Source: PALSA-612 sp963773055 (GTDB taxonomy: Bacteria; Actinomycetota; Thermoleophilia; Gaiellales; Gaiellaceae). Taken from it: DNA of 64,000 nucleotides. The stretch lies in assembly GCA_963773055.1 (NCBI GenBank), contig CAVYZL010000006.1, positions 434,001 to 498,000 on the forward strand, read 5' to 3'. A program made the translations under genes and the position numbers. This document shows, in pieces, positions 8,116 through 15,767 of this stretch; the stretch's first letter is position 1; each line of letters opens with the position of its first letter. A model generated the notes under the pieces. It was given only the letters and a program-made list of their open reading frames with translations. It had not been told where the DNA came from and searched no databases.

Positions 8116-9261
8116 ATGGATTTCGACCTAACCGCCGAGCAGCGAGAGATCCAGGCGCTCGCGCGAGAGGTGGCGGATGCCGAGATTGCGCCGCATGCCG
8201 GCGAGTGGGATCGCGAGCACCGCTTTCCGCTCGAGGTGATCGCACGGCTCGGCGAGCTCGGCCTGATGGGGGTGTGCGTGCCGGAGGAGTACGGTGGCGC
8301 CGACGCGGGCTTCCTCGCGTACGTGCTCGTGCTCGAGGAGCTCTCGCGCGCGGACGCCGGAATCGGCGTCTCGGTCGCCGTGCACACGAGCGCCGCCACG
8401 CTGCCGGTGCTCGCGTGGGGGACGAAGGAGCAGTGCGAGCGGCTCGTCCCGTCGCTTGCCTCCGGGTCGACGCTCGGGGCGTTCGCTCTCACCGAGCCGG
8501 ACGTGGGCTCTGACGCTGGCGCTCTGCGCACGGCGGCGAAACGGGACGGGGACGGCTGGCTGCTGTCGGGGCAGAAGCAGTGGGTGACGAACGGCGGGCA
8601 CGCGGGCCACATCCTCGCGTTCGCGCGCACGAACCCGGAGGTGGAGGGTGGCGACGGCATCTCGGCGTTCCTGCTCGACGCGTCACAGGTGACGGTGACG
8701 CGGGAGGAGGAGAAGCTCGGCCTCAACTCGTCCTCCACCGCCGACCTGCTGCTCGAGAACGCACGCGTCGACGGCGACCGGCTGCTAGGCGAGGAGGGGC
8801 GCGGGTTCGCGATCGCGCTCGACGCGCTCGACGGCGGCCGGATCGGCATCGCCGCCCAGGCGGTCGGTATCGCACAGGCTGCCTACGACACCGCTCGCGC
8901 GTACGCAGGCGAGCGGAAGGCCTTCGGCCGGCTGCTCGTCGATCATCAGGCGATCGAGACGAAGCTCGTCAACATGGCGGTCGAGATCGAGGCGGCGCGC
9001 CTGCTCACGTATCGCGCGGCGTGGCTGAAGGAGCACGCCCGGCCCCACAAGTCCGAGGGGGCGAAGGCGAAGCTCTACGCCTCGGAGATGGCTCGCCGCC
9101 AGACGGCAGAGGCGATCCAGGTGCTGGGCGGCTACGGGTACACGAAGGAGTTCCCTGTCGAGCGCTACTACCGCGACGCCAAGATCACGGAGATCTACGA
9201 GGGGACGAGCGAGATCCAGCGGATCGTGATCGCGCGCTCGATCATCGGGACGGCGGCGTGA
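8116..9261 (+). CDS. Acyl-CoA dehydrogenase (short/branched-chain type)
   Basis: 381-residue FAD enzyme. It shows the FAD/acyl-CoA segment AFALTEPDVGSDAGAL, QKQWVTNGGHAGHI, the arginine-containing ERKAFGRLL, and the C-terminal IQVLGGYGYTKEFPVERYYRD. The YEGTSEIQRIVIAR motif carries the Glu that acts as base in short/medium/branched-chain dehydrogenases. The ATG is chosen because the dehydrogenase domain begins exactly there and a TATACT box lies 9 nt upstream. Its stop overlaps the start of the cobalamin adenosyltransferase gene (GTGA). Given the neighbours, butyryl-CoA or isobutyryl-CoA is a likely substrate (inference). Electrons would pass to the ETF encoded at 16.8-18.6 kb. Confidence 0.92.
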   Translation: MDFDLTAEQREIQALAREVADAEIAPHAGEWDREHRFPLEVIARLGELGLMGVCVPEEYGGADAGFLAYVLVLEELSRADAGIGVSVAVHTSAATLPVLAWGTKEQCERLVPSLASGSTLGAFALTEPDVGSDAGALRTAAKRDGDGWLLSGQKQWVTNGGHAGHILAFARTNPEVEGGDGISAFLLDASQVTVTREEEKLGLNSSSTADLLLENARVDGDRLLGEEGRGFAIALDALDGGRIGIAAQAVGIAQAAYDTARAYAGERKAFGRLLVDHQAIETKLVNMAVEIEAARLLTYRAAWLKEHARPHKSEGAKAKLYASEMARRQTAEAIQVLGGYGYTKEFPVERYYRDAKITEIYEGTSEIQRIVIARSIIGTAA

Positions 9262-9815
9262 GCCCGCGGGATCCTCAGGAGCCTGTGCGGCTGACGAAGA
9301 TCTACACCCGCGGCGGCGACAAGGGCGAGACGAGCCTCGGCGACGGCTCCCGCGTCTCGAAGCTCCACCCGCGCGTCGCGGCGAACGGGGACGTCGACGA
9401 GCTCAACTCGCTCGTCGGGTGGACGATCGTCGTCGCCGACGGCCGCACCCACGACGTTCTCGTGCGGGTTCAGAACGAGCTGTTCGACGTCGGCGCGGAC
9501 ATCACGGTTCCGTCAACGAAGGAGGCTCTCCGCGTAACGCAGGAGCAGGTCGACCGGCTCGAGGCGGACTGCGACGCGTTCAACGCCGAGCTCGCGCCGC
9601 TCAAGAGCTTCGTCCTGCCGGGCGGCACGGAGCTCGCAGCGCGGCTGTTCCTCGCCCGTGCGGTGTGCAGGCGCGCCGAGCGGTCGGTGCTCGCGGCAGA
9701 CGTCGGCGCGCTGCCGGCCGTCTATCTCAACCGGCTCTCCGACCTGTTGTTCATCCTCGCCCGCAGCGCGAACCTCGGGACCGACGAGCCCCTCTGGAAG
9801 CCTGGAAGCTCCTAG
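9258..9815 (+). CDS. PduO-type cob(I)alamin adenosyltransferase
   Basis: 185 residues. The N-terminal TKIYTRGGDKGETSLGDG signature binds ATP; the RAVCRRAERS and YLNRLSDLLFILARSAN helices complete the PduO-type active site. It converts cob(I)alamin and ATP to adenosylcobalamin, the cofactor of the acyl-CoA mutase encoded at 11.8 and 14.5 kb; pairing with a B12 mutase is common. The GTG start overlaps the acyl-CoA dehydrogenase stop by GTGA, so the two are translationally coupled. A second in-frame GTG lies about ten codons downstream and cannot be excluded. Confidence 0.92.
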   Translation: MSPRDPQEPVRLTKIYTRGGDKGETSLGDGSRVSKLHPRVAANGDVDELNSLVGWTIVVADGRTHDVLVRVQNELFDVGADITVPSTKEALRVTQEQVDRLEADCDAFNAELAPLKSFVLPGGTELAARLFLARAVCRRAERSVLAADVGALPAVYLNRLSDLLFILARSANLGTDEPLWKPGSS

Positions 9816-10543
9816 TCGTCTTCGCGGGCTCGTTCGTCGCCGGCTATCTCGGCTCGATGATCGGCCTGGTGCTCGGCACGCTGCGGCTCCCGCTCCTTCT
9901 GCTCACGTCCGGCGACCCGACCACCGCGGCGGGGACGAACATCGCCATCAGCGCTGCGTCGGCAGCATCGGGCGGGATTCGCCACAGCCGCGCGGGCAGG
10001 GTGGACTGGCGCGTCGTCGCGTGGATGACGCCACCGTCGGTCGTCGGCGCGCTCGCCGGCGCGTACTACGGCCATCTCGTCCCCGAACAGCTGCTCTTCG
10101 TCGTCATCTCCGCCGTGCTCGCGTGGAACGGGCTCGACCTCCTCGTGCGGCCGTTCCGGGGGCACCCACGAGAGAAGCCGAGCCTCGCGCCCGCCGTCGT
10201 CTTCGGCGGGCTGATCGGCGCGCTTGGTGGCGCCATCGGCGTCATTCTCGGCACGCTCCGCGTGCCGGCGCTCCTGAACGCGGTCGGGCTGACGGCTGCG
10301 CGGGTCGTCGGCACGAACCTCGTCGTCGGGTTCTTTCTCGGCGCGTTCGGCTTCCTCGGCCACGCCGTGCGGGGCGAGGTCGAGTGGGGGTTGCTCGCAG
10401 CTGGCCTCGTTGGGGCCATTCCGGGCGGGTGGCTCGGCGCGCGCGAAACCGGTCGCTTCTCGGAGCTCGGATTGAGGCGAGCGCTTGGTGTCGCCCTGAT
10501 CGCCATCGCGATCGCGTTCGCCGTCGAGGCCGCCGTTCGCTGA
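9794..10543 (+). CDS. TauE/SafE-family membrane permease, start unclear
   Basis: About 249 residues with some eight hydrophobic segments and the two-fold repeat typical of TauE/SafE sulfite/organosulfonate exporters (GSMIGLVLGTLRLPLLLL in the first half, GGAIGVILGTLRVPALLNA in the second). No ATG, GTG or TTG stands at the expected beginning. The frame opens through the end of the adenosyltransferase gene; the first plausible codon is a CTG at 9794 and the first ATG (9856) would cut off half of the first membrane helix. Either CTG is used by coupling or a small sequence error hides the true start. The substrate is unknown. Confidence 0.75.
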   Translation: MEAWKLLVVFAGSFVAGYLGSMIGLVLGTLRLPLLLLTSGDPTTAAGTNIAISAASAASGGIRHSRAGRVDWRVVAWMTPPSVVGALAGAYYGHLVPEQLLFVVISAVLAWNGLDLLVRPFRGHPREKPSLAPAVVFGGLIGALGGAIGVILGTLRVPALLNAVGLTAARVVGTNLVVGFFLGAFGFLGHAVRGEVEWGLLAAGLVGAIPGGWLGARETGRFSELGLRRALGVALIAIAIAFAVEAAVR

Positions 10544-10554
10544 GGGCGGGCTCC

Positions 10555-10560
10555 TAGACT
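10555..10560 (+). promoter_or_regulatory. -10 box (TAGACT), flippase gene
   Basis: TAGACT ends 6 nt before the GTG start with no ribosome binding site between, another likely leaderless start. Confidence 0.5.
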
Positions 10561-10566
10561 CCCGCA

Positions 10567-11814
10567 GTGGCCGCGACTGCCGGACCGGTGGAGGGGCCCT
10601 CCGCACGTCGCACGCTCGTGCGGTCGGGCCTCGTGATCGCAGCAGGTGTCGGTGCCGCGAACGTCCTCAACGCCTTCTTCCAGTTCTCGCTGGCGCGGAT
10701 CCTCGACCCCGAGGACTACGCGCTCCTCGCCGCGCTCGTCGCCGTCGTCCTCGTCGCCGCGATCCCTCCCCTGGCGTTCCAGGCGACAGCCGCGCGTGAG
10801 GTCTCGTCACGGCTGGCGCGCGACGACCGCGAAGGAGCCGGACGGCTGCTCAGGGGCATGGGCAGCTCAGCGATCCTGTGGGCAGACGTGATAGCCGTCT
10901 GCGCGGTCGTCCTGCTCGGGGTCACTGCGCTCCTCGGCGTCGACGACCCGCTGGCCTACGGAGCCACGGGCCTGACGGTCGCCGCGGCGCTCGTGATCCC
11001 GGTCGTCTGGGGCGGACTCCAGGGCGCCGGCCGCTTCTACGTCCTCGCCGGTGCGCAGCTCGTCTTTGCCGGCACGCGATTCTGTGTCGGGATCGCGGTA
11101 GGTCTGCTCGGGGGCGGCGTCGGCGCGATCATGCTCGGCCTCGCCGCGGCGACCGTGATCACGGACGTCGTCAGCGCCTGGCCGCTGCGGTCGCTGCTGC
11201 CGCGCGAGAAGGTGAAGCGGGAGTCCCTGGCCACGCGCGTCAACGCCGGCGCGGCGATCGGGCTGACCGCGCTCTGGGCGCTCGTCTACAGCGACCTGCT
11301 CGTCGCGCGGATCGTCTTCTCGGGGGACGAGGCGGGCGCCTACGCGGCCGCGTCCGTCGGCGCCCGCGTGCTGCTCCTGATCGCGATCGCCGCCACGACC
11401 GTCCTCTTCCCCCGCGTCGCGAGCCTCAACGACCGGGCGCGCGAGCGCAAGCACCTGCTTGCCGGGCTGGCGGGGGTCGGCGCCGTCTCGGCGCTCGCTG
11501 TGCTCCTGCTCTGGGTTTTCGCCGGCACGCTCGTCGACGTCGCGTTCGGCTCCAAGTACGCGGACGCCGAGGCGTGGCTCGGGCCGCTCAGTCTCGCAAT
11601 GGCACTCTATGGCCTGACGATCGTGTACCTCTACCACTTCCTTGCTCTCGGCCGTGCGCGCTTCGGGATCGTGCTCGCGGCGCTCTTCTGCGCGCAGCTA
11701 GTGGCCTACGCGCTGTTCCACGACACGCCCGACCAGCTGATCGGCGTCCAGCTCGCGTTCGGCGCCGCCACCGTCTCCGCGGGCGAGCTGTGGTATCTCC
11801 TGCGTATCCGATGA
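10567..11814 (+). CDS. Polysaccharide flippase-like (MATE/MOP superfamily) membrane protein
   Basis: 415 residues with 12 or more predicted membrane helices, no signal peptide and the general layout of Wzx-type lipid-linked oligosaccharide flippases: LARILDPEDYALLAALVAV early in the chain matches the 'R.L.P.DYG' feature of the family. It would move lipid-linked sugars across the cytoplasmic membrane. No glycosyltransferase genes adjoin it; the nearest surface-glycan genes are wecA (31.5 kb) and the LCP/UDP-glucose dehydrogenase group (57.7 kb). The GTG start is supported by the TAGACT box. Confidence 0.75.
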   Translation: MAATAGPVEGPSARRTLVRSGLVIAAGVGAANVLNAFFQFSLARILDPEDYALLAALVAVVLVAAIPPLAFQATAAREVSSRLARDDREGAGRLLRGMGSSAILWADVIAVCAVVLLGVTALLGVDDPLAYGATGLTVAAALVIPVVWGGLQGAGRFYVLAGAQLVFAGTRFCVGIAVGLLGGGVGAIMLGLAAATVITDVVSAWPLRSLLPREKVKRESLATRVNAGAAIGLTALWALVYSDLLVARIVFSGDEAGAYAAASVGARVLLLIAIAATTVLFPRVASLNDRARERKHLLAGLAGVGAVSALAVLLLWVFAGTLVDVAFGSKYADAEAWLGPLSLAMALYGLTIVYLYHFLALGRARFGIVLAALFCAQLVAYALFHDTPDQLIGVQLAFGAATVSAGELWYLLRIR

Positions 11815-11830
11815 AGGCGGCACCCTAGCG

Positions 11831-13438
11831 ATGGCGACGACCGAGCCCCGCGCCCGCGAGCTCGACTCGACGATCTCCGGCCTTCCGGTCGAGCCGCTCT
11901 ACACGCCCGAGACGACCGACGTCGACTACGCGCGCGACCTCGGCGACCCCGGCGAGTTCCCGTTCACGCGCGGCGTCTACCCGACGATGTACCGGGGGCG
12001 TCTCTGGACGATGCGGCAGTTCGCGGGGTTCGGCACGGCGGCGGAGACGAACGAACGCTTCCGCTACCTGCTCGAGCATGGCCAGACGGGTCTGTCGACC
12101 GCCTTCGACATGCCGACGCTGATGGGCTACGACTCGGACCACGCGCGCTCGTTCGGCGAAGTCGGGCGCGAGGGCGTCGCCATCGACTCGCTCGACGACA
12201 TGGAGACGCTGTTCGCCGGCATTCCGCTCGGCGAGGTGTCGACGTCGATGACGATCAACTCACCTGCGGCGATGCTGCTCGCGTTCTACGTCTGCGTCGG
12301 CGAGGAGCAGGGAGTCTCCCGCGACGAGCTGCGGGGCACCGTGCAGACGGACATCCTCAAGGAGTACATCGCGCAGAAGGAGTACATCTTCCCGCCCGAG
12401 CCTTCGATGCGGCTCGTCGTTGACATGATCGAGTTCTGCGCGGAGGAGCTGCCGCGCATGCACCCGGTCTCGATCTCGGGCTACCACATTCGGGAGGCGG
12501 GCTCGACCGCGGCGCAGGAGCTCGCCTTCACCCTCGCGGACGGCCTCGCGTACGTCGACGCGTGCGTCGCGCGCGGCCTCGACGTCGACGACTTCGCCCC
12601 GCGCCTCTCCTTCTTCTTCAACGCTCACATGGACTTCTTCGAGGAGATCGCGAAGTACCGAGCCGCGCGCCGGATCTGGGCGCGCGAGCTGCGCGATCGC
12701 TACGGCGCGAAGAACCCGCGCTCGTGGCTGATGCGCTTCCACTCGCAGACAGCCGGCGTCTCGCTGACCGCGCAGCAGCCGGAGGTGAACATCGTGCGCA
12801 CGGCGATCGAGGCGCTCGCGGCCGTGCTAGGCGGCACGCAGTCGCTGCACACCAACTCGTTCGACGAGGCGCTCGCGCTGCCGACGGAGCACGCGGTGCG
12901 GATCGCGCTCCGGACGCAGCAGGTGATCGCCCACGAGTCGGGCGTGACGAACACCGCCGATCCGCTGGGCGGATCGTGGTTCCTCGAGGACCTGACGAAC
13001 CGGCTCGAAGCGGAGGCCTACGACTACTTCGAGCGCATCGAGCAGCTCGGCGGCGTCGTCGCCGCGATCAAGGAGAACTTCCAGCAGCGCGAGATCGCCG
13101 ATGCGTCGTTCCGTTATCAATCTGAGGTCGAGGCGGGCGAGCGCGTCGTCGTCGGCGTCAACCGCTACGAGCTCGAGGACGAGGAGCCGCTCGAGATCCT
13201 CCGCATCGACCCGGCGCTCGAGCAGGAGCAGATCGAGCGGGTGCAGGCCGTGCGCGCCCGGCGCGACGCGCAGGCGGTCGAGCGGCACGTCGCGACGCTG
13301 AAGGACGCGGCTGCGCGCGAGGACGTGAACCTGATGCCCGTGATCGTCGACGCCGCGCGCGACTACGTGACGATGGGTGAGATGTGCGACGCGCTCCGCG
13401 AGGTGTGGGGCGTGTGGCGCGAGACGCCGGTTTTCTAG
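11831..13438 (+). CDS. icmA: B12-dependent acyl-CoA mutase large subunit, isobutyryl-CoA mutase type
   Basis: 535-residue catalytic subunit of the methylmalonyl-CoA mutase family, without the B12-binding domain, which is a separate gene at 14491. Key residues align without gaps to Propionibacterium methylmalonyl-CoA mutase at a constant offset of 25: Tyr50, Met53 and Arg57 (Y75, M78, R82) are kept, but Phe64 replaces Tyr89 and Gln182 replaces Arg207. Phe and Gln at these two places are the known hallmark of isobutyryl-CoA mutase, which interconverts isobutyryl-CoA and n-butyryl-CoA. A 2-hydroxyacyl-CoA mutase cannot be wholly excluded. The adenosyltransferase gene 2 kb upstream supplies its cofactor. 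No MeaB-type G-protein chaperone gene is in the window. Confidence 0.8.
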   Translation: MATTEPRARELDSTISGLPVEPLYTPETTDVDYARDLGDPGEFPFTRGVYPTMYRGRLWTMRQFAGFGTAAETNERFRYLLEHGQTGLSTAFDMPTLMGYDSDHARSFGEVGREGVAIDSLDDMETLFAGIPLGEVSTSMTINSPAAMLLAFYVCVGEEQGVSRDELRGTVQTDILKEYIAQKEYIFPPEPSMRLVVDMIEFCAEELPRMHPVSISGYHIREAGSTAAQELAFTLADGLAYVDACVARGLDVDDFAPRLSFFFNAHMDFFEEIAKYRAARRIWARELRDRYGAKNPRSWLMRFHSQTAGVSLTAQQPEVNIVRTAIEALAAVLGGTQSLHTNSFDEALALPTEHAVRIALRTQQVIAHESGVTNTADPLGGSWFLEDLTNRLEAEAYDYFERIEQLGGVVAAIKENFQQREIADASFRYQSEVEAGERVVVGVNRYELEDEEPLEILRIDPALEQEQIERVQAVRARRDAQAVERHVATLKDAAAREDVNLMPVIVDAARDYVTMGEMCDALREVWGVWRETPVF

Positions 13439-13457
13439 GGACGCCGGCCTTCTAGGG
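13424..13457 (+). repeat. Tandem 17-nt duplication at the mutase stop codon
   Basis: Two adjacent 17-nt copies (ACGCCGG followed by TTTTCTAGGG or CCTTCTAGGG) differ at two neighbouring bases. The first copy contains the TAG stop of the mutase gene; the second adds an untranslated TAG. Confidence 0.8.
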
Positions 13458-13509
13458 CCGCTGCGCGTTCAGGCTCCTGCAAGGGACAGGCGCTGGGCCT
13501 TGTCAGCTA

Positions 13510-13716
13510 CTACGAGCTCTCGAACTTCGCGCGCTGGCGCGCGGCGTTGCGGTCGTCCCACTTCTTCAGGATGTAGATGCCGATCGCGAGCACGATCGCC
13601 GCGGCGCCGAAGCCGGCGCGCGCCCAGACGGCGTCGAAGATGAAGACGGCGCAGATCGCCGCCGCGATCACTCCGGCGACGAGGAGGGCGAACTTCGCTG
13701 CAGCGCCCCAGTCCAT
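13510..13716 (-). CDS. Small two-helix membrane protein
   Basis: 68 residues. There are two hydrophobic helices (about 8-30 and 34-50) joined by a short WARAGFG turn, then a basic, charged tail (KKWDDRNAARQRAKFESS) that would face the cytoplasm. It lies 25 nt upstream of, and on the same strand as, nothing that identifies it: the hydrolase gene at 13742 is transcribed toward it and could be read through. No family is recognised. Confidence 0.6.
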   Translation of the reverse strand: MDWGAAAKFALLVAGVIAAAICAVFIFDAVWARAGFGAAAIVLAIGIYILKKWDDRNAARQRAKFESS

Positions 13717-13741
13717 GCGGGGATTCTAGAGCACCCGGCGA

Positions 13742-14470
13742 CTAGAGGCTGATTTGGAGGCCGTCGTAGGCGAGCTCCCAGCCGTCGGGGGCCGGCAGCT
13801 CGTTCGGGCGGTGTGTGAGCAAGAGCCGCTTGGCGCCGGACGCCTCGAACGCATCGACGGCTTCGTCGACCGACAGGTGTCCGCGCGGGCTGCCGTCGAG
13901 CTCACCGCGGAGCAGCGTCGCCTCGCAGACGAAGAGATCCGCGTCACGCGCGACGTCCGCGAGCTTTGCGTCGGGGCCCGAGTCGCCGGAGTACGCGAGC
14001 GTATGGTCGCCGTTCGAGACGCGGAGGCCGTACGTCCGCAGCGTGTAGTGCGGGAGGCGGATGGCTATGACCTCGAGCCCCGCGGCCGTCCTGAACGGAA
14101 CAGCTTCGTCATAGTCGCGCACGTCGAACGTCGACTCGAACATGTCCTCCCAGCCGAGTCGCGTCCCGAAGTCGCGGATCCGCGCGCGCCCCTGTGGCGG
14201 CAGCCAGAGCTCTGGTTTGTCCGTCCCCTTGCCGGGCCCGACCATGTTCCCCCAGACCCAGGGGACGAGGTCGCCCCAGTGGTCGAGGTGCCAGTGCGTG
14301 ATCACGACCGAGTCGACCCGCGGCCAGCCGCCGTTCAGCTCGCGCAACCGTGCCAGCACCCCCGGGCCGCAGTCGAGCAGGAGCCGCCCCGGCCCCTCGA
14401 TGAGGTAGCCGGATTGGGCGCCGCCGGGGTTCGGCCACGCGGGGCTCGACCCCACGACGGTCAACTTCAT
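13742..14470 (-). CDS. Metallo-beta-lactamase-fold hydrolase
   Basis: 242 residues with the metal-binding signature THWHLDHWGD (His59, His61, Asp63, His64), an LPHYTLRTYGLRV segment, YSGDSGPD with the bridging Asp and the C-terminal LLLTHRP His. The layout resembles the RNase Z/ElaC-like and arylsulfatase-like small hydrolases more than true beta-lactamases. The reaction is probably hydrolysis of a phosphodiester or thioester; the substrate is unknown. The gene is divergent from the mutase B12-subunit gene, starts 20 nt apart, so the two share overlapping promoters. Confidence 0.82.
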   Translation of the reverse strand: MKLTVVGSSPAWPNPGGAQSGYLIEGPGRLLLDCGPGVLARLRELNGGWPRVDSVVITHWHLDHWGDLVPWVWGNMVGPGKGTDKPELWLPPQGRARIRDFGTRLGWEDMFESTFDVRDYDEAVPFRTAAGLEVIAIRLPHYTLRTYGLRVSNGDHTLAYSGDSGPDAKLADVARDADLFVCEATLLRGELDGSPRGHLSVDEAVDAFEASGAKRLLLTHRPNELPAPDGWELAYDGLQISL

Positions 14471-14475
14471 GCTCC

Positions 14476-14481
14476 TATACT
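14476..14481 (+). promoter_or_regulatory. -10 box (TATACT), mutase B12-subunit gene
   Basis: TATACT ends 9 nt before the ATG. It sits within the 20-nt gap to the divergent hydrolase gene, so its upstream promoter elements must lie inside that gene's coding region. Confidence 0.55.
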
Positions 14482-14490
14482 GCCGCGCGA

Positions 14491-14889
14491 ATGACGCGGA
14501 AGATACGGGTAGTGATCGCGAAGCCCGGCCTCGACGGGCACGACCGGGGGGCGAAGGTGATCGCGCGCGCGCTTCGGGACGCCGGCATGGAGGTCATCTA
14601 CACGGGTCTCCACCAGACTCCGGAGCAGATCGTCGAGACGGCGATCCAGGAGGACGCGGACGCGGTCGGGATCTCGGTGCTCTCCGGCGCGCACATGACG
14701 CTCGTGCCGCGGATCCTCGAGTTGCTGCGCGAGAACGAGGCCGACGACGTGCTCGTGATCGTCGGCGGCACGATCCCAGGCGACGACGCGAAGGAGCTCG
14801 AGGCGCTGGGCGTCGCGGCGATCTTCACGCCCGGTTCGACGACCGGCGCGATCGTCGACTTCCTCCGCGAGCGCGTACCGACGGCGTGA
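14491..14889 (+). CDS. icmB: B12-binding small subunit of acyl-CoA mutase
   Basis: 132 residues, one cobalamin-binding Rossmann domain. It has the DGHDRGAKV motif (DxHxxG) whose His replaces dimethylbenzimidazole as lower cobalt ligand, then SVLSGAHM and the VGGTIPGDD GG loop. The size matches stand-alone IcmB (about 136) rather than a fused mutase. It partners the large subunit at 11831, from which it is separated by two minus-strand genes, an unusual break. It is translationally coupled (GTGA) to the enoyl-CoA hydratase. Confidence 0.88.
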   Translation: MTRKIRVVIAKPGLDGHDRGAKVIARALRDAGMEVIYTGLHQTPEQIVETAIQEDADAVGISVLSGAHMTLVPRILELLRENEADDVLVIVGGTIPGDDAKELEALGVAAIFTPGSTTGAIVDFLRERVPTA

Positions 14890-15644
14890 TTCGGGTCGAG
14901 CGCGACGATCGGGTCGCGGTCGTCACCGTCGACCGTCCGGACGTTATGAACGCGCTCGACCAGGCGACGCTGACGGAGCTTCGCGACCGGCTCTCGGAGC
15001 TCGCGGCGGACGGGGACGTGCACGTCGTCGTGCTAACCGGAGCCGGCGAGCGGGCGTTCGTCGCCGGGGCCGACATCAAGGCGATGGCGGAGATGAGCCG
15101 CGACGAGGCGTTCGCGTGGGGGCGGCTTGGCCACGAGACGGCGTCGCTGCTCGAGACGATGCCGAAGCCGACGATCGCGGCGATCAACGGGTTCGCGCTC
15201 GGCGGCGGCTGCGAGCTCGCGCTCGCGTGTGACGTTCGCTATGCGTCGGACACGGTCAAGCTCGGTCAGCCCGAGGTCTCGATCGGGATCATCCCTGGCT
15301 GGGGCGGCACGCAGCGGCTGCCGCGCGTCGCCGGCATCGGCCCTGCGAAGGAGCTGATCCTCACGGGCCGGCTCGTCGGCGCGGAGGAGGCGCTCCGCAT
15401 CGGGCTCGTCAACGCCGTCTTCGCGCCCGAGCAGCTGATGGAGAAGGCGCTCGAGCTCGCCCGCACGCTTGCTGCGAAGAGCCCGCTCGTGCTCGCGGCA
15501 ATCAAGGAGACGACCGCGCGGACGTTCCACGGCGATCTCGGCGCCGAGGCTGAGGCGTTCGCCGGGCTTTTCGGGAGCGGGGATCAGCAAGAGGGCATGC
15601 GCGCGTTCATCGAGAAGCGCGAGCCTCGCTTCACCGGCCGCTGA
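14886..15644 (+). CDS. Enoyl-CoA hydratase (crotonase)
   Basis: 252-residue crotonase-fold enzyme. AFVAGADIKAMAEM forms the acyl-CoA/oxyanion pocket; both catalytic glutamates are present in ALGGGCELALACD and GQPEVSIGIIPGWGGTQRL. It hydrates crotonyl-CoA to 3-hydroxybutyryl-CoA. The GTG start overlaps the stop of the mutase B12 subunit, so mutase and hydratase are made together, which ties the mutase to butyryl-CoA oxidation. Stereospecificity is assumed to be S because the downstream dehydrogenase is of the Hbd type. Confidence 0.92.
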   Translation: MIRVERDDRVAVVTVDRPDVMNALDQATLTELRDRLSELAADGDVHVVVLTGAGERAFVAGADIKAMAEMSRDEAFAWGRLGHETASLLETMPKPTIAAINGFALGGGCELALACDVRYASDTVKLGQPEVSIGIIPGWGGTQRLPRVAGIGPAKELILTGRLVGAEEALRIGLVNAVFAPEQLMEKALELARTLAAKSPLVLAAIKETTARTFHGDLGAEAEAFAGLFGSGDQQEGMRAFIEKREPRFTGR

Positions 15645-15685
15645 GGCCCTCGTCTCTCGCCGTGACAGCCGACCCTGTGGATGCT

Positions 15686-15745
15686 TCGGCACTGAATTCC
15701 AACACCCCAGTGCCAGGCACTGAATGTGTGACGAAAGAGTGCCGA
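15686..15745. repeat. REP-like nested palindrome (GTGCCAGGCAC type)
   Basis: The core CAGTGCC-A-GGCACTG (15708-15722) is a perfect 7-bp palindrome. It is framed by outer inverted arms TCGGCACT (15686-15693) and AGTGCCGA (15738-15745), and GGCACTGAAT occurs twice directly. It sits in the gap between two convergent genes, the usual place for REP elements, and could also act as a two-way terminator. Confidence 0.6.
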
Positions 15746-15767
15746 GTTCGTCGCGCGGGGCTTCGGC

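Noticed and set aside
11831..13438. Calling the mutase a methylmalonyl-CoA mutase
   Set aside because: The two substrate-determining residues are Phe and Gln rather than Tyr and Arg; see the finding on this gene.
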